From Sulfobacillus acidophilus (GTDB lineage: Bacteria; Bacillota; Sulfobacillia; Sulfobacillales; Sulfobacillaceae): 57,011 bases of DNA. The stretch spans positions 1-57,011 of the forward strand of contig PXYV01000015.1 of assembly GCA_003023745.1 (NCBI GenBank), in the 5' to 3' direction. The notes under the pieces are model-generated. The model did not search any database. It was not told where the DNA came from and was given only the letters and a program-made list of their open reading frames with translations. Position numbers and translations under genes: made by a program. The stretch's first letter is position 1. Every line of letters begins with the position of its first letter. This document shows, in pieces, positions 24,960 through 34,157 of the stretch.

Positions 24960-26618
24960 ATGAGAAATCGCCGAATCGCGCTGATGGCCGTGCCTCTGGT
25001 AGGGGCACTTGCGTTAGCGGCCAGTGGACCGCAAAGCACCTCCCGGGTCGCTTCGTCTTCCACCAATGTCCCTCCCATGGTGCTTTCTGTTGACCCAGGT
25101 TCCCCGCTTTACACAAAAAACTTCAATCCCTTTTCTCCTAATGCACTGTGGGCTCAGGCCTGGATATACGAGACATTGTATTACGTCGATGGTCAAACCG
25201 GGCATCAAACGCCGTGGCTGGCAACCGCCTATAATTGGAACAATCCAACCGAACTGACGTTCACCATCCGCTCGGGCGTGAAGTGGTCCAATGGCACGCC
25301 GTTTACCGCGAATGACGTAGCGTTTACCTTTAATATGCTCAAAAAGTATCCGGCTCTCGACACAAACGGCTTATGGACATCGCTGAAGAGTGTTACCGCG
25401 AAAGGCAACACGGTGGCGTTCGATTTTAAGCAGCCCAATGTACCGGATTTCAATTACATTGTAAGCACGCCGATTGTTCCGGCTAGCATTTGGTCAAAGG
25501 TAAAGAACCCGGTAACCTGGACCGATCCAAATCCAGTCGGCACGGGCGCGTACCTTTTGAAATCGTATACGCCGCAAGAATACGTGTTGGTGAAAAATCC
25601 CCACTATTGGCAGGCCAACAAAGTGCAGGTGCAAGAGATTGAATTCCCGGCTGTCTCCGAAAATGCCAATACGGTGTGGTTGAATTTGTCTGAGGGAAAA
25701 TATACGGCGGCTAATGCGTTTGCTCCTAACATTAACAAGATTTACGTGAGTAAAGACCCGAAATACCGACACATCTGGTTTGCCCCCGGTGGCGCTTGCA
25801 ACCTGTTGATGAACCTGACGAAAGCTCCCTTTAATAATGTAAAATTCCGTCAGGCGATGGCATACGCCATAGACAAGCCAGTTGTAAGCTCTAAGGGTGA
25901 ATATGGTTACGAACCGCCCGCTAGTCAGACCGGTTTGATGTTGCCCGCTAACAACGGATACGTGGACAAGGCGTTAGTGAATCAGTACAATTATCACTAC
26001 GATCCCAAAAAGGCGGAGCAATTGTTGAAAGAAGGAGGCTTTACCAAGAATTCCAAGGGTCAGTTGCTCGACCACGGGAAGCCAATATCGTTTACCATGA
26101 TTGTGCCGACCGGATTCAGCGACTGGATCGAAGACTCTTCGATCATCCAAGGCAACTTGAAACAGTTGGGCATTACGGTTAACGTGCAGACCCCTTCCAT
26201 CTCGACCTGGGTGAGTGATATGGAGACGGGTGATTTTGATATGACACTCAACTTTGGCCTGAATCAGTTCAATCCCTATTTTTATTACCAGGATGACTTG
26301 AACTCTTTAAATAGCGCTCCGATTGGCAAAGTGGCCACGTCGAACTACGAGCGCTACGACAATGCGCATGTGGACGCCCTGTTGACTGAATATCATCAGT
26401 CGACAAGCTCCAGCGTACAGCATCGCATTATCGATCAGCTTGAAAAGGTCATGTTGACGCAGGTTCCCGTGATCCCCATGTTCTATGCTGCGAACTGGAA
26501 TGAATACGATACGCGCTACTACGTGGGATGGCCGACCGCCTCTAACCCTTATGCGGTGCCGACGTATAACACACCGGATGTCGAGATGGAGTTTACCCAC
26601 CTTCGAGTGCGCAAGTAG
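24960..26618 (+). CDS. Oligopeptide-type ABC transporter substrate-binding protein
   Basis: A 552-residue family 5 solute-binding protein (OppA/DppA type). Family marks include LTFTIRSGVKWSNGTPFTAN with DVAFTFNML after it, PVGTGAYLLK and FRQAMAYAIDK. The N-terminus (MRNRR, then ALMAVPLVGALALAASG) has the shape of a lipoprotein signal, but the expected lipobox cysteine is a serine (LAAS instead of LAAC), so it may be a secreted protein without a lipid anchor. AGGAGG lies 6 bases upstream of the ATG. By context it probably binds muropeptides or peptides; ligand type is inferred. Confidence 0.9.
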   Translation: MRNRRIALMAVPLVGALALAASGPQSTSRVASSSTNVPPMVLSVDPGSPLYTKNFNPFSPNALWAQAWIYETLYYVDGQTGHQTPWLATAYNWNNPTELTFTIRSGVKWSNGTPFTANDVAFTFNMLKKYPALDTNGLWTSLKSVTAKGNTVAFDFKQPNVPDFNYIVSTPIVPASIWSKVKNPVTWTDPNPVGTGAYLLKSYTPQEYVLVKNPHYWQANKVQVQEIEFPAVSENANTVWLNLSEGKYTAANAFAPNINKIYVSKDPKYRHIWFAPGGACNLLMNLTKAPFNNVKFRQAMAYAIDKPVVSSKGEYGYEPPASQTGLMLPANNGYVDKALVNQYNYHYDPKKAEQLLKEGGFTKNSKGQLLDHGKPISFTMIVPTGFSDWIEDSSIIQGNLKQLGITVNVQTPSISTWVSDMETGDFDMTLNFGLNQFNPYFYYQDDLNSLNSAPIGKVATSNYERYDNAHVDALLTEYHQSTSSSVQHRIIDQLEKVMLTQVPVIPMFYAANWNEYDTRYYVGWPTASNPYAVPTYNTPDVEMEFTHLRVRK

Positions 26619-26662
26619 GGCGGTTTTGGCTATGGTCAGACCGTCCTGAAGTCGTGATTTTG

Positions 26663-26688
26663 GGGCTCCGCTGATTTGGGCGGAGCCC
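26663..26688 (+). promoter_or_regulatory. Intercistronic stem-loop after the binding-protein gene
   Basis: A perfect 9-bp stem (GGGCTCCGC at 26663-26671, GCGGAGCCC at 26680-26688, 8-nt loop) lies between the binding-protein and permease genes. No T-run follows, so it is more likely an mRNA-stabilising or partial-attenuation element that lets the binding protein be made in excess, as is common in such operons. Confidence 0.5.
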
Positions 26689-26711
26689 GCTTGCAAAGGA
26701 GAGAGAGTGGC

Positions 26712-27707
26712 ATGCGTTATTTAATTCGACGTGGGTCGATGTTGCTGTTGACACTGTGGTCCGCAATCACACTCAACTTCCTGCTACCACGACTGATGCC
26801 TGGAAATCCTGCCGAAGTAATGCTCGCGAAGTTTAAGGGCAAGGGAAATATGGGCCCACAAGCGATTTATGCGATCAAAGTAATGTTGGGCATTACCAAC
26901 GAAAGTCTTTGGCACCAGTACTTGCAATATTGGGGCGAGATATTTCACTTTAACTTCGGGATATCGTACACATACTTTCCGTACTCGGTCACGCATATGA
27001 TTGCGCAAGCGCTTCCCTGGACACTGGTTCTCATTGGTGTTACGACTGTGTTAAGTTTTCTCATTGGCACGGGTTTTGGGATCTGGGCGGCTTGGACGCG
27101 TGGCTCCTGGTTTGATATGAGCGTCACGTCCATTTTTACATTTACGTCGTCCTTTCCTTATTTTTGGTTTGCGATGATTGTGGTCTTTATCTTGGCATTT
27201 ACATTTCAAGTATTTCCTAATAGCGGCGGTTATGCGACGCAAATGGTGCCTGGATTCAATATGGCATTTTTAGGCAGCGCAATCTATCATTCGATTTTGC
27301 CTGCGCTCACAATTTTGGTGAGCTCCTTAGGCGGCTGGCAGTTGCAGATGCGCAACAATATGATTGCAGCGCTCAATGAAGATTATGTGGTGTTGGCCCG
27401 GGCCAAGGGTTTACCGCAACGCGTGCTGGCTATGGGTTATGCAGCCCGTAATGCCATTTTGCCGAACATGACGAGCTTTGCCATGTCCCTTGGATTCGTG
27501 GTCAGCGGGGCCATTCTCGTAGAGTTGGTGTTTAGCTACCCCGGCATGGGCAGCTTGCTCTACAATGCGGTGTCGAACGAAGACTATCCACTTATGCAGG
27601 GTATTTTCCTCATGATCGTCGTGTGTGTGGTTGCCGCCAATCTGGTCGCGGATATTGTGAATGTCGCCTTGGATCCGCGAATTCGCCGAGGAGGTGGCGA
27701 AGCGTGA
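26712..27707 (+). CDS. ABC transporter permease (DppB/OppB-like)
   Basis: A 331-residue inner-membrane permease with about six membrane segments. The first helix MRYLIRRGSMLLLTLWSA and PRLMPGNPAEVML are typical of DppB/OppB. The EAA loop region reads LNEDYVVLARAKGLPQRVL near residues 220-238, where it contacts the ATPase. GGAGAGAGAG lies upstream of the ATG. The stop overlaps the next start by one base (TGATG). It forms the channel with the following permease. Confidence 0.9.
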   Translation: MRYLIRRGSMLLLTLWSAITLNFLLPRLMPGNPAEVMLAKFKGKGNMGPQAIYAIKVMLGITNESLWHQYLQYWGEIFHFNFGISYTYFPYSVTHMIAQALPWTLVLIGVTTVLSFLIGTGFGIWAAWTRGSWFDMSVTSIFTFTSSFPYFWFAMIVVFILAFTFQVFPNSGGYATQMVPGFNMAFLGSAIYHSILPALTILVSSLGGWQLQMRNNMIAALNEDYVVLARAKGLPQRVLAMGYAARNAILPNMTSFAMSLGFVVSGAILVELVFSYPGMGSLLYNAVSNEDYPLMQGIFLMIVVCVVAANLVADIVNVALDPRIRRGGGEA

Positions 27708-28555
27708 TGTCGGGATTGGCGGTCTTTAAGCCGTTTTGGCGCAATAAGCTGGCCCGAACCGGAATGATCATTGTGCTGTTGCTGGTCTTGGTGGCTATCT
27801 TTGCGCCCGTGATTGCGCCTTACTCGCCTTATAACTCTAGCTTTCCACCCATGTTGGGCCCCAGTGCACAACACTGGTTAGGCACAACCCAAGCTGGACA
27901 AGACGTCTTTTCCCAGTTGGTGTACGGGGCGCGGCAGTCTTTATGGGTTGGCTTTGCGGCCGGGACGGCTGCTACCATTTTGGGACTCATTATTGGTCTC
28001 ATTGCAGGCTATGCCCCCGGGATTGTGGACGATGTCTTGTCGTATTTGATTAATGTATTTCTGGTGATCCCGGGGCTGCCGCTAATGATTATTTTGGCAG
28101 CATACGCGCCGGTGCATGGGAGTCTTTTGATCATTTTTGTGATTACAGTGACGGGATGGGCCTGGGGAGCCCGCGTACTGCGCTCGCAGGTGACAACCTT
28201 GAGGTCCCGCGACTACGTGGCGGCGGCGCGCTTTGCGGGGGATGGCATGTTGCGCATCGTGTTCCGGGAAATCATGCCCAATATGATTTCGTTGGTGGCG
28301 GCGGGATTCTTAGGGGCCGCTGTGTCGGCTATTTTGGCCGCAGCCGGGTTGGAGTTTTTAGGACTAGGCGATCCCTCTATCAACAGTTGGGGAACCATGT
28401 TGTACTGGGCTGAAAACAGTGGTGCCCTACTGCAGGGGCAATGGGCTTGGCTCTTTGCTCCCGGTTTTCTGATTGCGGTTCTGGGCACGTCGCTTGTCTT
28501 AATTAATTTCGCGGTGGATGAAATGGCGAACCCGCGACTTAGAAAGAAGGCATAG
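27707..28555 (+). CDS. ABC transporter permease (DppC/OppC-like)
   Basis: A 282-residue permease. The N-terminal FKPFWRNKLARTGMII and LAPVIAPYSPY-like segment (APVIAPYSPYNSS), followed by HWLGTTQAGQDVFSQLVYGARQS, are the standard DppC/OppC entry. The EAA loop is LRSRDYVAAARFAGDGM. About six membrane segments. It starts by a TGATG overlap with the first permease and is followed by an ATPase gene after 1 base, so all are translated together. Confidence 0.9.
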   Translation: MSGLAVFKPFWRNKLARTGMIIVLLLVLVAIFAPVIAPYSPYNSSFPPMLGPSAQHWLGTTQAGQDVFSQLVYGARQSLWVGFAAGTAATILGLIIGLIAGYAPGIVDDVLSYLINVFLVIPGLPLMIILAAYAPVHGSLLIIFVITVTGWAWGARVLRSQVTTLRSRDYVAAARFAGDGMLRIVFREIMPNMISLVAAGFLGAAVSAILAAAGLEFLGLGDPSINSWGTMLYWAENSGALLQGQWAWLFAPGFLIAVLGTSLVLINFAVDEMANPRLRKKA

Positions 28556-28556
28556 C

Positions 28557-29522
28557 ATGGGCGCATTGCTGGACGTCCAACATCTAACTGTCACCTATGG
28601 AGCGGTGCATGCCGTGCGCGATGTCAGCTTTCAACTAGACAGTGGTGAAATTTTAGGGATCGTGGGGGAGTCGGGCAGCGGCAAGTCCACATTGGGTTAT
28701 GCCGTGACGAAACTTTTGCGGCCCCCGGGGACCATTCAGTCTGGCTCGGTGATTTTTGAAGGCCAGGACCTGGTCCCGCTGGCCGAAAAGGATTTGCGTA
28801 AAATACGCTGGTCGCAGCTGGCTGTCGTGATGCAGAGCGGAATGAACGCGCTGAATCCGGTCACCACCATTCGCAAGCAGTTTGAAGACGCAATTTTGGC
28901 GCATAAGCCTATGGGCCGGGCCGCAATCGACGAACGGGTGCGCGAGATGCTGCGCTTGGTCAATATTGAAGCACGCTATGCCGATCATTATCCCCACGAG
29001 CTGTCCGGTGGGATGAAACAACGGGTGGCCATTGCGATGGCGCTGGTGCTCGAGCCTAAGGTGCTTATTTTTGATGAACCGACAACGGCGCTGGACGTTG
29101 TGGTGCAACGGTTCATTGTTCAAAATCTGAAAGCTTTACGGGAAAAGTATAATTTCTCGGCGCTGTTCATTAGTCACGATTTAGGGACCGTGCTTGAAAT
29201 TGCCGACCGGGTCGCGGTCATGTATGGCGGGAAAATTGTAGAGATCCAAGACGCCCGAGCACTTTTGAGGAACCCTTGGCATCCCTACACCGAGGCATTA
29301 TTAAAATGCTTTCCGGATCCCCGCAGCGATACCATTGAAGTCGTGGGCATTCCGGGCACGCCCCCTGATTTAGCAGACGTCAGACCAGGCTGCGCATTTG
29401 CCCCGCGCTGCCACCGTGCCCTAGACATGTGCCGAACCGTGACGCCCGTATATGAACCGGTCGGTGACGGCGGCGTCGCGTGCCACTGGGCGGAAATTCA
29501 GGGAGGAATCGCTCATGGATAG
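28557..29522 (+). CDS. ABC transporter ATPase (DppD/OppD-like)
   Basis: A 321-residue ATPase. Walker A is GESGSGKST (near residue 38), the signature LSGGMKQR, and Walker B VLIFDEPTTALD. The C-terminal oligopeptide-transporter extension carries FAPRCHRALDMC, part of the cysteine-bearing motif found in many DppD/OppD proteins. It energises the two permeases. It overlaps the next ATPase gene by 8 bases. Confidence 0.9.
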   Translation: MGALLDVQHLTVTYGAVHAVRDVSFQLDSGEILGIVGESGSGKSTLGYAVTKLLRPPGTIQSGSVIFEGQDLVPLAEKDLRKIRWSQLAVVMQSGMNALNPVTTIRKQFEDAILAHKPMGRAAIDERVREMLRLVNIEARYADHYPHELSGGMKQRVAIAMALVLEPKVLIFDEPTTALDVVVQRFIVQNLKALREKYNFSALFISHDLGTVLEIADRVAVMYGGKIVEIQDARALLRNPWHPYTEALLKCFPDPRSDTIEVVGIPGTPPDLADVRPGCAFAPRCHRALDMCRTVTPVYEPVGDGGVACHWAEIQGGIAHG

Positions 29523-30507
29523 TCCCGTTCTCAAGTTAGACCAGGTCGACAAGACGTACCGCAGCAAAAAGGGCGGTCGCATTCAGCAAGTGCATGCGGT
29601 TCGCCGCGTTTCCTTTGAGGTAAAACCGCAACACATTGTCGCCTTAGTTGGAGAGTCGGGCAGTGGGAAATCGACGATTGCCAAATTGATCACCGGTGTG
29701 GAACGGGCTGATGCTGGCCAGATCGTATTTTTAGGAAAGCCGTATGAAGAGTGGCGGCGCGCTATGCGCGACTACAGGCGGCGGGTGCAAATGGTGTTTC
29801 AAGATCCCTACGCGGCACTAAATCCGCTCAGCACCGTGCGGTATACCTTAAGTCGTCCGCTGACGAACTACCGTGGCCTCAAAGGTGAAGCCCTGGAACA
29901 CGAGATCGCGCGCATTTTAACTATCGTTCATTTGACTCCGGTGAAGGAATTCATTGACAAGTTGCCGTTTGAGCTGTCAGGCGGGCAGCTGCAGCGGGTG
30001 GTAACCGCAAGAGCCCTGGGGTCTAGTCCGGAACTCATTGTCGCGGATGAGCCGGTGTCGATGTTGGACGTATCGATTCGGGCAGAAATTCTGCGACTCA
30101 TTGAGGAGTTGCGCCGCGAAGCGAAGGTCAGTTTTGTGTACATCACGCATGACCTTATTTCCGCGCGTATGCTGGCGGATGACATAGTCGTGCTCTATCG
30201 GGGAACGGTGGTCGAACATGGGCGCGGTGATGAGGTCGCCAAGCATCCGCGGCATCCGTACACGGAGCTCTTATTGCAGTCAATTCCCAATCCTTGGGCA
30301 GAGGACCTCGAGCCCACCGTCGATCTGAGCGTGATGGACCGGGTTACGGACGATGGCGGGTGTGTCTTTCGCGGTCGATGCCCTTACGCCATGTCTGTCT
30401 GCGAGACGTCTGTGCCCAAACTTTTGGAGGTGGGCGAGGATCATCGGGCAGCCTGCTTTCGGGTGGAAATGACTCACGATTCCGAGGTGCTGAATACGCG
30501 CGTATAA
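29515..30507 (+). CDS. ABC transporter ATPase (DppF/OppF-like)
   Basis: A 330-residue ATPase. Walker A is GESGSGKST, the signature LSGGQLQR, and Walker B LIVADEPVSMLD. The C-terminal tail has CVFRGRCPYAMSVC. GGGAGG lies 8 bases upstream of the ATG at 29515. It is the second nucleotide-binding subunit of the same transporter and the last gene before a 149-bp gap. The five genes form a complete oligopeptide-type importer placed opposite the muropeptide-cleaving enzymes. Confidence 0.9.
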   Translation: MDSPVLKLDQVDKTYRSKKGGRIQQVHAVRRVSFEVKPQHIVALVGESGSGKSTIAKLITGVERADAGQIVFLGKPYEEWRRAMRDYRRRVQMVFQDPYAALNPLSTVRYTLSRPLTNYRGLKGEALEHEIARILTIVHLTPVKEFIDKLPFELSGGQLQRVVTARALGSSPELIVADEPVSMLDVSIRAEILRLIEELRREAKVSFVYITHDLISARMLADDIVVLYRGTVVEHGRGDEVAKHPRHPYTELLLQSIPNPWAEDLEPTVDLSVMDRVTDDGGCVFRGRCPYAMSVCETSVPKLLEVGEDHRAACFRVEMTHDSEVLNTRV

Positions 30508-30656
30508 CGGTGTGTGTGTCCAATGGGTGATGGTAACGATTTCGAACGAGCGGCGGATAGACGGATGAAACCGGTAGCACCCGGGGAAAGACGGTTCAAT
30601 TGTTCATCCCGCGATCACGGCAAGAACGGTCGCCGAGGGAGAAACGAGGGCTTAGG

Positions 30657-31883
30657 ATGTTTCGCGTAGGACTGACCCGGCTGGGCCTTCTTTTGCCAGA
30701 CTTGTCGCGTGACGTGTGGTGGCTCATTTTTGTCAATGCGGCGATGCAGGTCATTTTCAATTTTGTCTCGATTTTTGTCAATCTGTACTGGTGGCGGCAA
30801 GGCGATCCGATTTTTACCGTCAGTTTGTTTAATCTGTTCGGTACGGTTGCGTTATTTTTGTCTTATGCGATCGGGTCGTATTTTCTTTGGAGACAGGATA
30901 TCCGCTTTGTGATGGTCCTGAGTGGGTTGATGGCCGGCTTAACCTTTGTCGGGCTGTTTTTTTATGATCCGAGGTTGCAGGTGGCCTTTATCATTGGTGT
31001 GGGGTTGTGTTTTGGGCTAACCCAAGGGTTCTTTTGGGCAGCCAATAATGCGTCCATGTATACGGTTTTGCCATCGGAACAGTGGGCGGACTACTTTTCC
31101 ATGAACACCGTGATAGGCCAAGGGATCGCGGTCGTCATACCTTTAGCATCTGCCGGAGCCGTGAGTTGGTTGGGCTTTCGTGGAGCATTTCTGGCGATGT
31201 TGGGGGTGGTTGGCGCTGCGTTAGGACTGGCAGCGAGGTTGCCGCGCCGTCGTCTCTCTGACAACCTTTATACCGGGTTGGGTTTCCGACAGGTGTTTAG
31301 TCGTCCTGGCACCCCCTGGCTTTTGGTGGTCGTTCTAGCGTCGGGGTTGGCGAATCAGTTTTTAGCACTATTCTCAATGGTGTACATCTTTACGACCAGC
31401 ACACAGGCAGGCATTGTGGCTGTTCTCAATATTGGATTTTCCTTAGTGTTGCTCGGAGCGCTGGTTCTGTACCGCCGGTCTCAATGGCGACAGGAGTGGT
31501 GGTTGGTAGCCGGCGTGGGATTCATTTGGCTTAGTTATGCGATTTCTCTCACGGTCGGACGAGGAGCCACTGACATCATCGTGGTGTTGATGATGCGAGT
31601 GGGTGGCCTTTATCTAACGGCGGCTTCGGGCCGCCAGCGGTATCGCGTCATGATGCAGGGCGATGTAGTATGGCGAACGCGTTTGGGCCTTTGGATGGAG
31701 GTTCCATTTGCGGTGTCGCGAGTTTTAATATTGGCAGGAGCGCTTTTGGTGACGCGGGTCGGCGATACCCCCTTTGTGGCGCTCATGCTGGTCTCGGTTT
31801 TGGCCATGATTGCCTTGCCCATTTTAACGGGGGTGGCGGTAGCGCGGTTTGAAGCGGTGCACGGTGTTAGTGCGGGATTGTGA
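30657..31883 (+). CDS. MFS-type membrane protein in the salvage region
   Basis: A 408-residue membrane protein with about 11-12 hydrophobic segments. LPDLSRDVWWLIFVNAAMQV and GVGLCFGLTQGFFWAANNASMYTVLP are conserved-looking features of an MFS subfamily of Gram-positive bacteria with unknown substrate. The ATG at 30657 has GAGGGCTTAGG upstream. Being between the ABC importer and anmK it may move an amino sugar or anhydro-sugar, a role played by AmpG in Gram-negatives, but there is no sequence likeness to AmpG visible to me. Confidence 0.7.
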   Translation: MFRVGLTRLGLLLPDLSRDVWWLIFVNAAMQVIFNFVSIFVNLYWWRQGDPIFTVSLFNLFGTVALFLSYAIGSYFLWRQDIRFVMVLSGLMAGLTFVGLFFYDPRLQVAFIIGVGLCFGLTQGFFWAANNASMYTVLPSEQWADYFSMNTVIGQGIAVVIPLASAGAVSWLGFRGAFLAMLGVVGAALGLAARLPRRRLSDNLYTGLGFRQVFSRPGTPWLLVVVLASGLANQFLALFSMVYIFTTSTQAGIVAVLNIGFSLVLLGALVLYRRSQWRQEWWLVAGVGFIWLSYAISLTVGRGATDIIVVLMMRVGGLYLTAASGRQRYRVMMQGDVVWRTRLGLWMEVPFAVSRVLILAGALLVTRVGDTPFVALMLVSVLAMIALPILTGVAVARFEAVHGVSAGL

Positions 31884-32006
31884 GAGCGTTGTCGGCCCTT
31901 ACTATCACCTTCGCCGGTCGCCGAGGCATAAGTTAACGGCTGATTAAGACTCTGCAGCAACGATTTTTAAATGACGAGGAAATCGGGTGCCATGGTGGGA
32001 GAGTTT

Positions 32007-33206
32007 ATGAAATGCGTCGACACGGAAAGGCGGTACGTTATTGGACTGATGTCTGGTACGTCCGGGGATGGCATTGACGCTGCCCTAGTTCGGATTGGAC
32101 GCGTCGGGGACCATCTGACGGTGAGCCTGGAGAAAGCACTTTATGAACCATATCAAACCGCCGAGCGGGCACGAATTTTTGCAGCGTTTTCATCAGGATT
32201 TAGCGCGGCCCAAATGGGGGCATTAAATCGGGATTTGGGTTTTTGGTTTGCGCGCGCGGTCCATCATCTGTTGGAAGAGGCGGGTGTGGCGCCGGATGCC
32301 GTGCAGGTGATTGGATGTCATGGACAAACCATTGTGCATTGTCCGCCTGGGCAATCCGGCGACGGGAGTGGTTTTAGTATTCAAATTGGCGATCCGGCTG
32401 TCATTGCGGGGCATACGGGGATTGACGTGGTATCGCACTTCCGGGCTAATGATATGGCATTAGGAGGCCAGGGGGCGCCCATGATCCCTTACTTCGACTA
32501 TGCGCTGTTTCATAGTCAAACCGAAAATCGTGTGATCTTAAACATTGGAGGGATTGCCAATGTCACGATATTAAACCGCGAGATGGGGCCTTTGGAGATT
32601 CTCGGGTTCGACACCGGTCCAGGCAACATGGTGCTTGATGGGCTAACCGAATTGGCCACCCAAGGTCGTCTCCACTACGATCGTGATGGGGAGTTGGCGC
32701 GGTCGGGTCATGTCCAGGCAGATCTCTTGCAGCAGTGGTTGCGCCATCCCTATTTTGATCGTCATCCGCCCAAATCATGCGGGAGAGAACAATTTGGCCA
32801 GTCGTATTGTGCCCAGCTATTCCGCGACGCGCGCTTGCATGGTCTCTCTAACGCCGATCTCTTGCGCACGGCAACGGAATTGGTGGGCGTATCCATTGCG
32901 CGGGCCATCCAGCCGTACGTTAGATCGCCGTGGGCTCTGATTGTCTCGGGAGGGGGAATACACAATCCGGTGTTGATGGAGGTTGTCGAGAAGTATAGTC
33001 ACTCGATGCACGGATGGGAGTCAACCGAAGCTTTTGGGGTCCCCGGGGATTTTAAAGAGGCCATGGGGTTTGCCTTATTTGCCTGGGAGTTTTGTCAAGG
33101 CGTGCCGACAAATGTTCCCTGCGTCACCGGGGCTCGGCGACTTACCATGCAGGGATCGTGGACACCCGCGCGGACAGGGACACGGCTATACGGCGGGGCG
33201 GTTTGA
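32007..33206 (+). CDS. anmK: Anhydro-N-acetylmuramic acid kinase
   Basis: A 399-residue AnmK. It opens anhydroMurNAc and phosphorylates it to MurNAc-6-P, the MurQ substrate. Marks are YVIGLMSGTSGDGIDAA (the family usually has GTSLDG), CHGQTIVHCPP, GDPAVIAGHTGIDVVSHFRANDMALGGQGAP, RVILNIGGIANVT and GFDTGPGNMVLDGL. The start is ambiguous: ATG at 32007 has GGGAGAG close by, ATG at 31992 has GAGG 12 bases upstream, and 31971 has nothing. Note that anhydro-sugars are usually made by lytic transglycosylases, not seen in this window. Confidence 0.9.
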   Translation: MKCVDTERRYVIGLMSGTSGDGIDAALVRIGRVGDHLTVSLEKALYEPYQTAERARIFAAFSSGFSAAQMGALNRDLGFWFARAVHHLLEEAGVAPDAVQVIGCHGQTIVHCPPGQSGDGSGFSIQIGDPAVIAGHTGIDVVSHFRANDMALGGQGAPMIPYFDYALFHSQTENRVILNIGGIANVTILNREMGPLEILGFDTGPGNMVLDGLTELATQGRLHYDRDGELARSGHVQADLLQQWLRHPYFDRHPPKSCGREQFGQSYCAQLFRDARLHGLSNADLLRTATELVGVSIARAIQPYVRSPWALIVSGGGIHNPVLMEVVEKYSHSMHGWESTEAFGVPGDFKEAMGFALFAWEFCQGVPTNVPCVTGARRLTMQGSWTPARTGTRLYGGAV

Positions 33207-33300
33207 AAAGGCGATGGGCTGATGGATGACCGATAAGTGGTGGGGTGGCGCAAGTCGGACCTTAGAGCGGCTTGGCAGTAGGATTGGGGAGAGGTGATGT

Positions 33301-33783
33301 ATGGTGATCGGCGTGCGCCCCTGGACAGTCGCGGATATTCCCCAAATCGCGGCCATTATGGCCGCTCACACGCTATGGCAACAGTATGGCGTGACCCACG
33401 CTCAGGCCGCGTTGCGATTAACGAGTCTTTTCAGCGAAGGGGAGTCCGGCCTGGTAGCTCAAATAGTGGGCGCGACCACCATCGCAGGGTTTGTCGTTTA
33501 CAACCGTAAAACCTTAGGCGATGCGGGGTATATCCGATTATTGGGGGTTGCACCCGGTTTCACCTCGCGCGGTCTAGGGGCCCAATTGCTGGAACAGGTT
33601 GAAGAGCGCTTGGTTAAAGAGAACACGTATCGCCTGCTGTTGCTATGTACCGAATGGAATCGGCGCGCCCAACACTTTTATCAACGTCAGGGTTTTATTC
33701 TCGTGGGACGTCTTGCCGACTGGATCCAAGTGGGGACGACCGAGCTTTTGTTTGCCAAATATCTTGAACCAGGCGGCCGATGA
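33301..33783 (+). CDS. GNAT-family acetyltransferase
   Basis: A 160-residue single-domain GNAT. The acetyl-CoA loop is LGVAPGFTSRGLGAQLLEQVEERL, followed by LCTEWNRRAQHFYQRQGF, the usual beta5-alpha4 signature. GGGGAGAGG precedes the ATG. The target is unknown. It closes the plus-strand salvage gene group, 94 bp after anmK. Confidence 0.85.
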   Translation: MVIGVRPWTVADIPQIAAIMAAHTLWQQYGVTHAQAALRLTSLFSEGESGLVAQIVGATTIAGFVVYNRKTLGDAGYIRLLGVAPGFTSRGLGAQLLEQVEERLVKENTYRLLLLCTEWNRRAQHFYQRQGFILVGRLADWIQVGTTELLFAKYLEPGGR

Positions 33784-34157
33784 CGGCAGATGGTCGTTTA
33801 TCACGACTCGAAATCGCGCCGCACCGGGACACCCAGGGATATCGTCCCCGATCCGGCGGTGTGACCGGCGATCGAACTGCGAACGATGGTGTGCGAGCCG
33901 GGCTGTTCTCATCGGCAGCGTTGCATTACCGGCCTGAAGATGTCTATCGTAGATGGGGGCTGGCTGTTGGATTCTCAGGGTGTGACCCGAGTTGGCCTGC
34001 TTTCAGCCAGGGTTGACGGGCCTCGGTTTAACGCGAGTCGCTTGGTTTCAGCCATTTCTAGCCTGCTGTGAAGTATTCGAAAAAGTGGCCGTTGCGATTA
34101 GTGTGGCAACCGAACGAGAAAGAATGGACGAGGCCTGGCTCAACGCACGTTAGACCT
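33784..34157 (+). pseudogene. Possible remnant of a class A beta-lactamase-like gene
   Basis: A frame at 33940-34071 ends with a protein-like stretch (VDGGWLLDSQGVTRVGLLSA, then ASRLVSAISSLL) that resembles the C-terminal strand and helix of class A beta-lactamase-fold proteins. Nothing recognisable precedes it in the same frame, and the ATGA-overlapping frame at 33780-34016 does not look like a real protein. If real, only the C-terminus survives. The likeness is short and was judged by eye. Confidence 0.25.
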
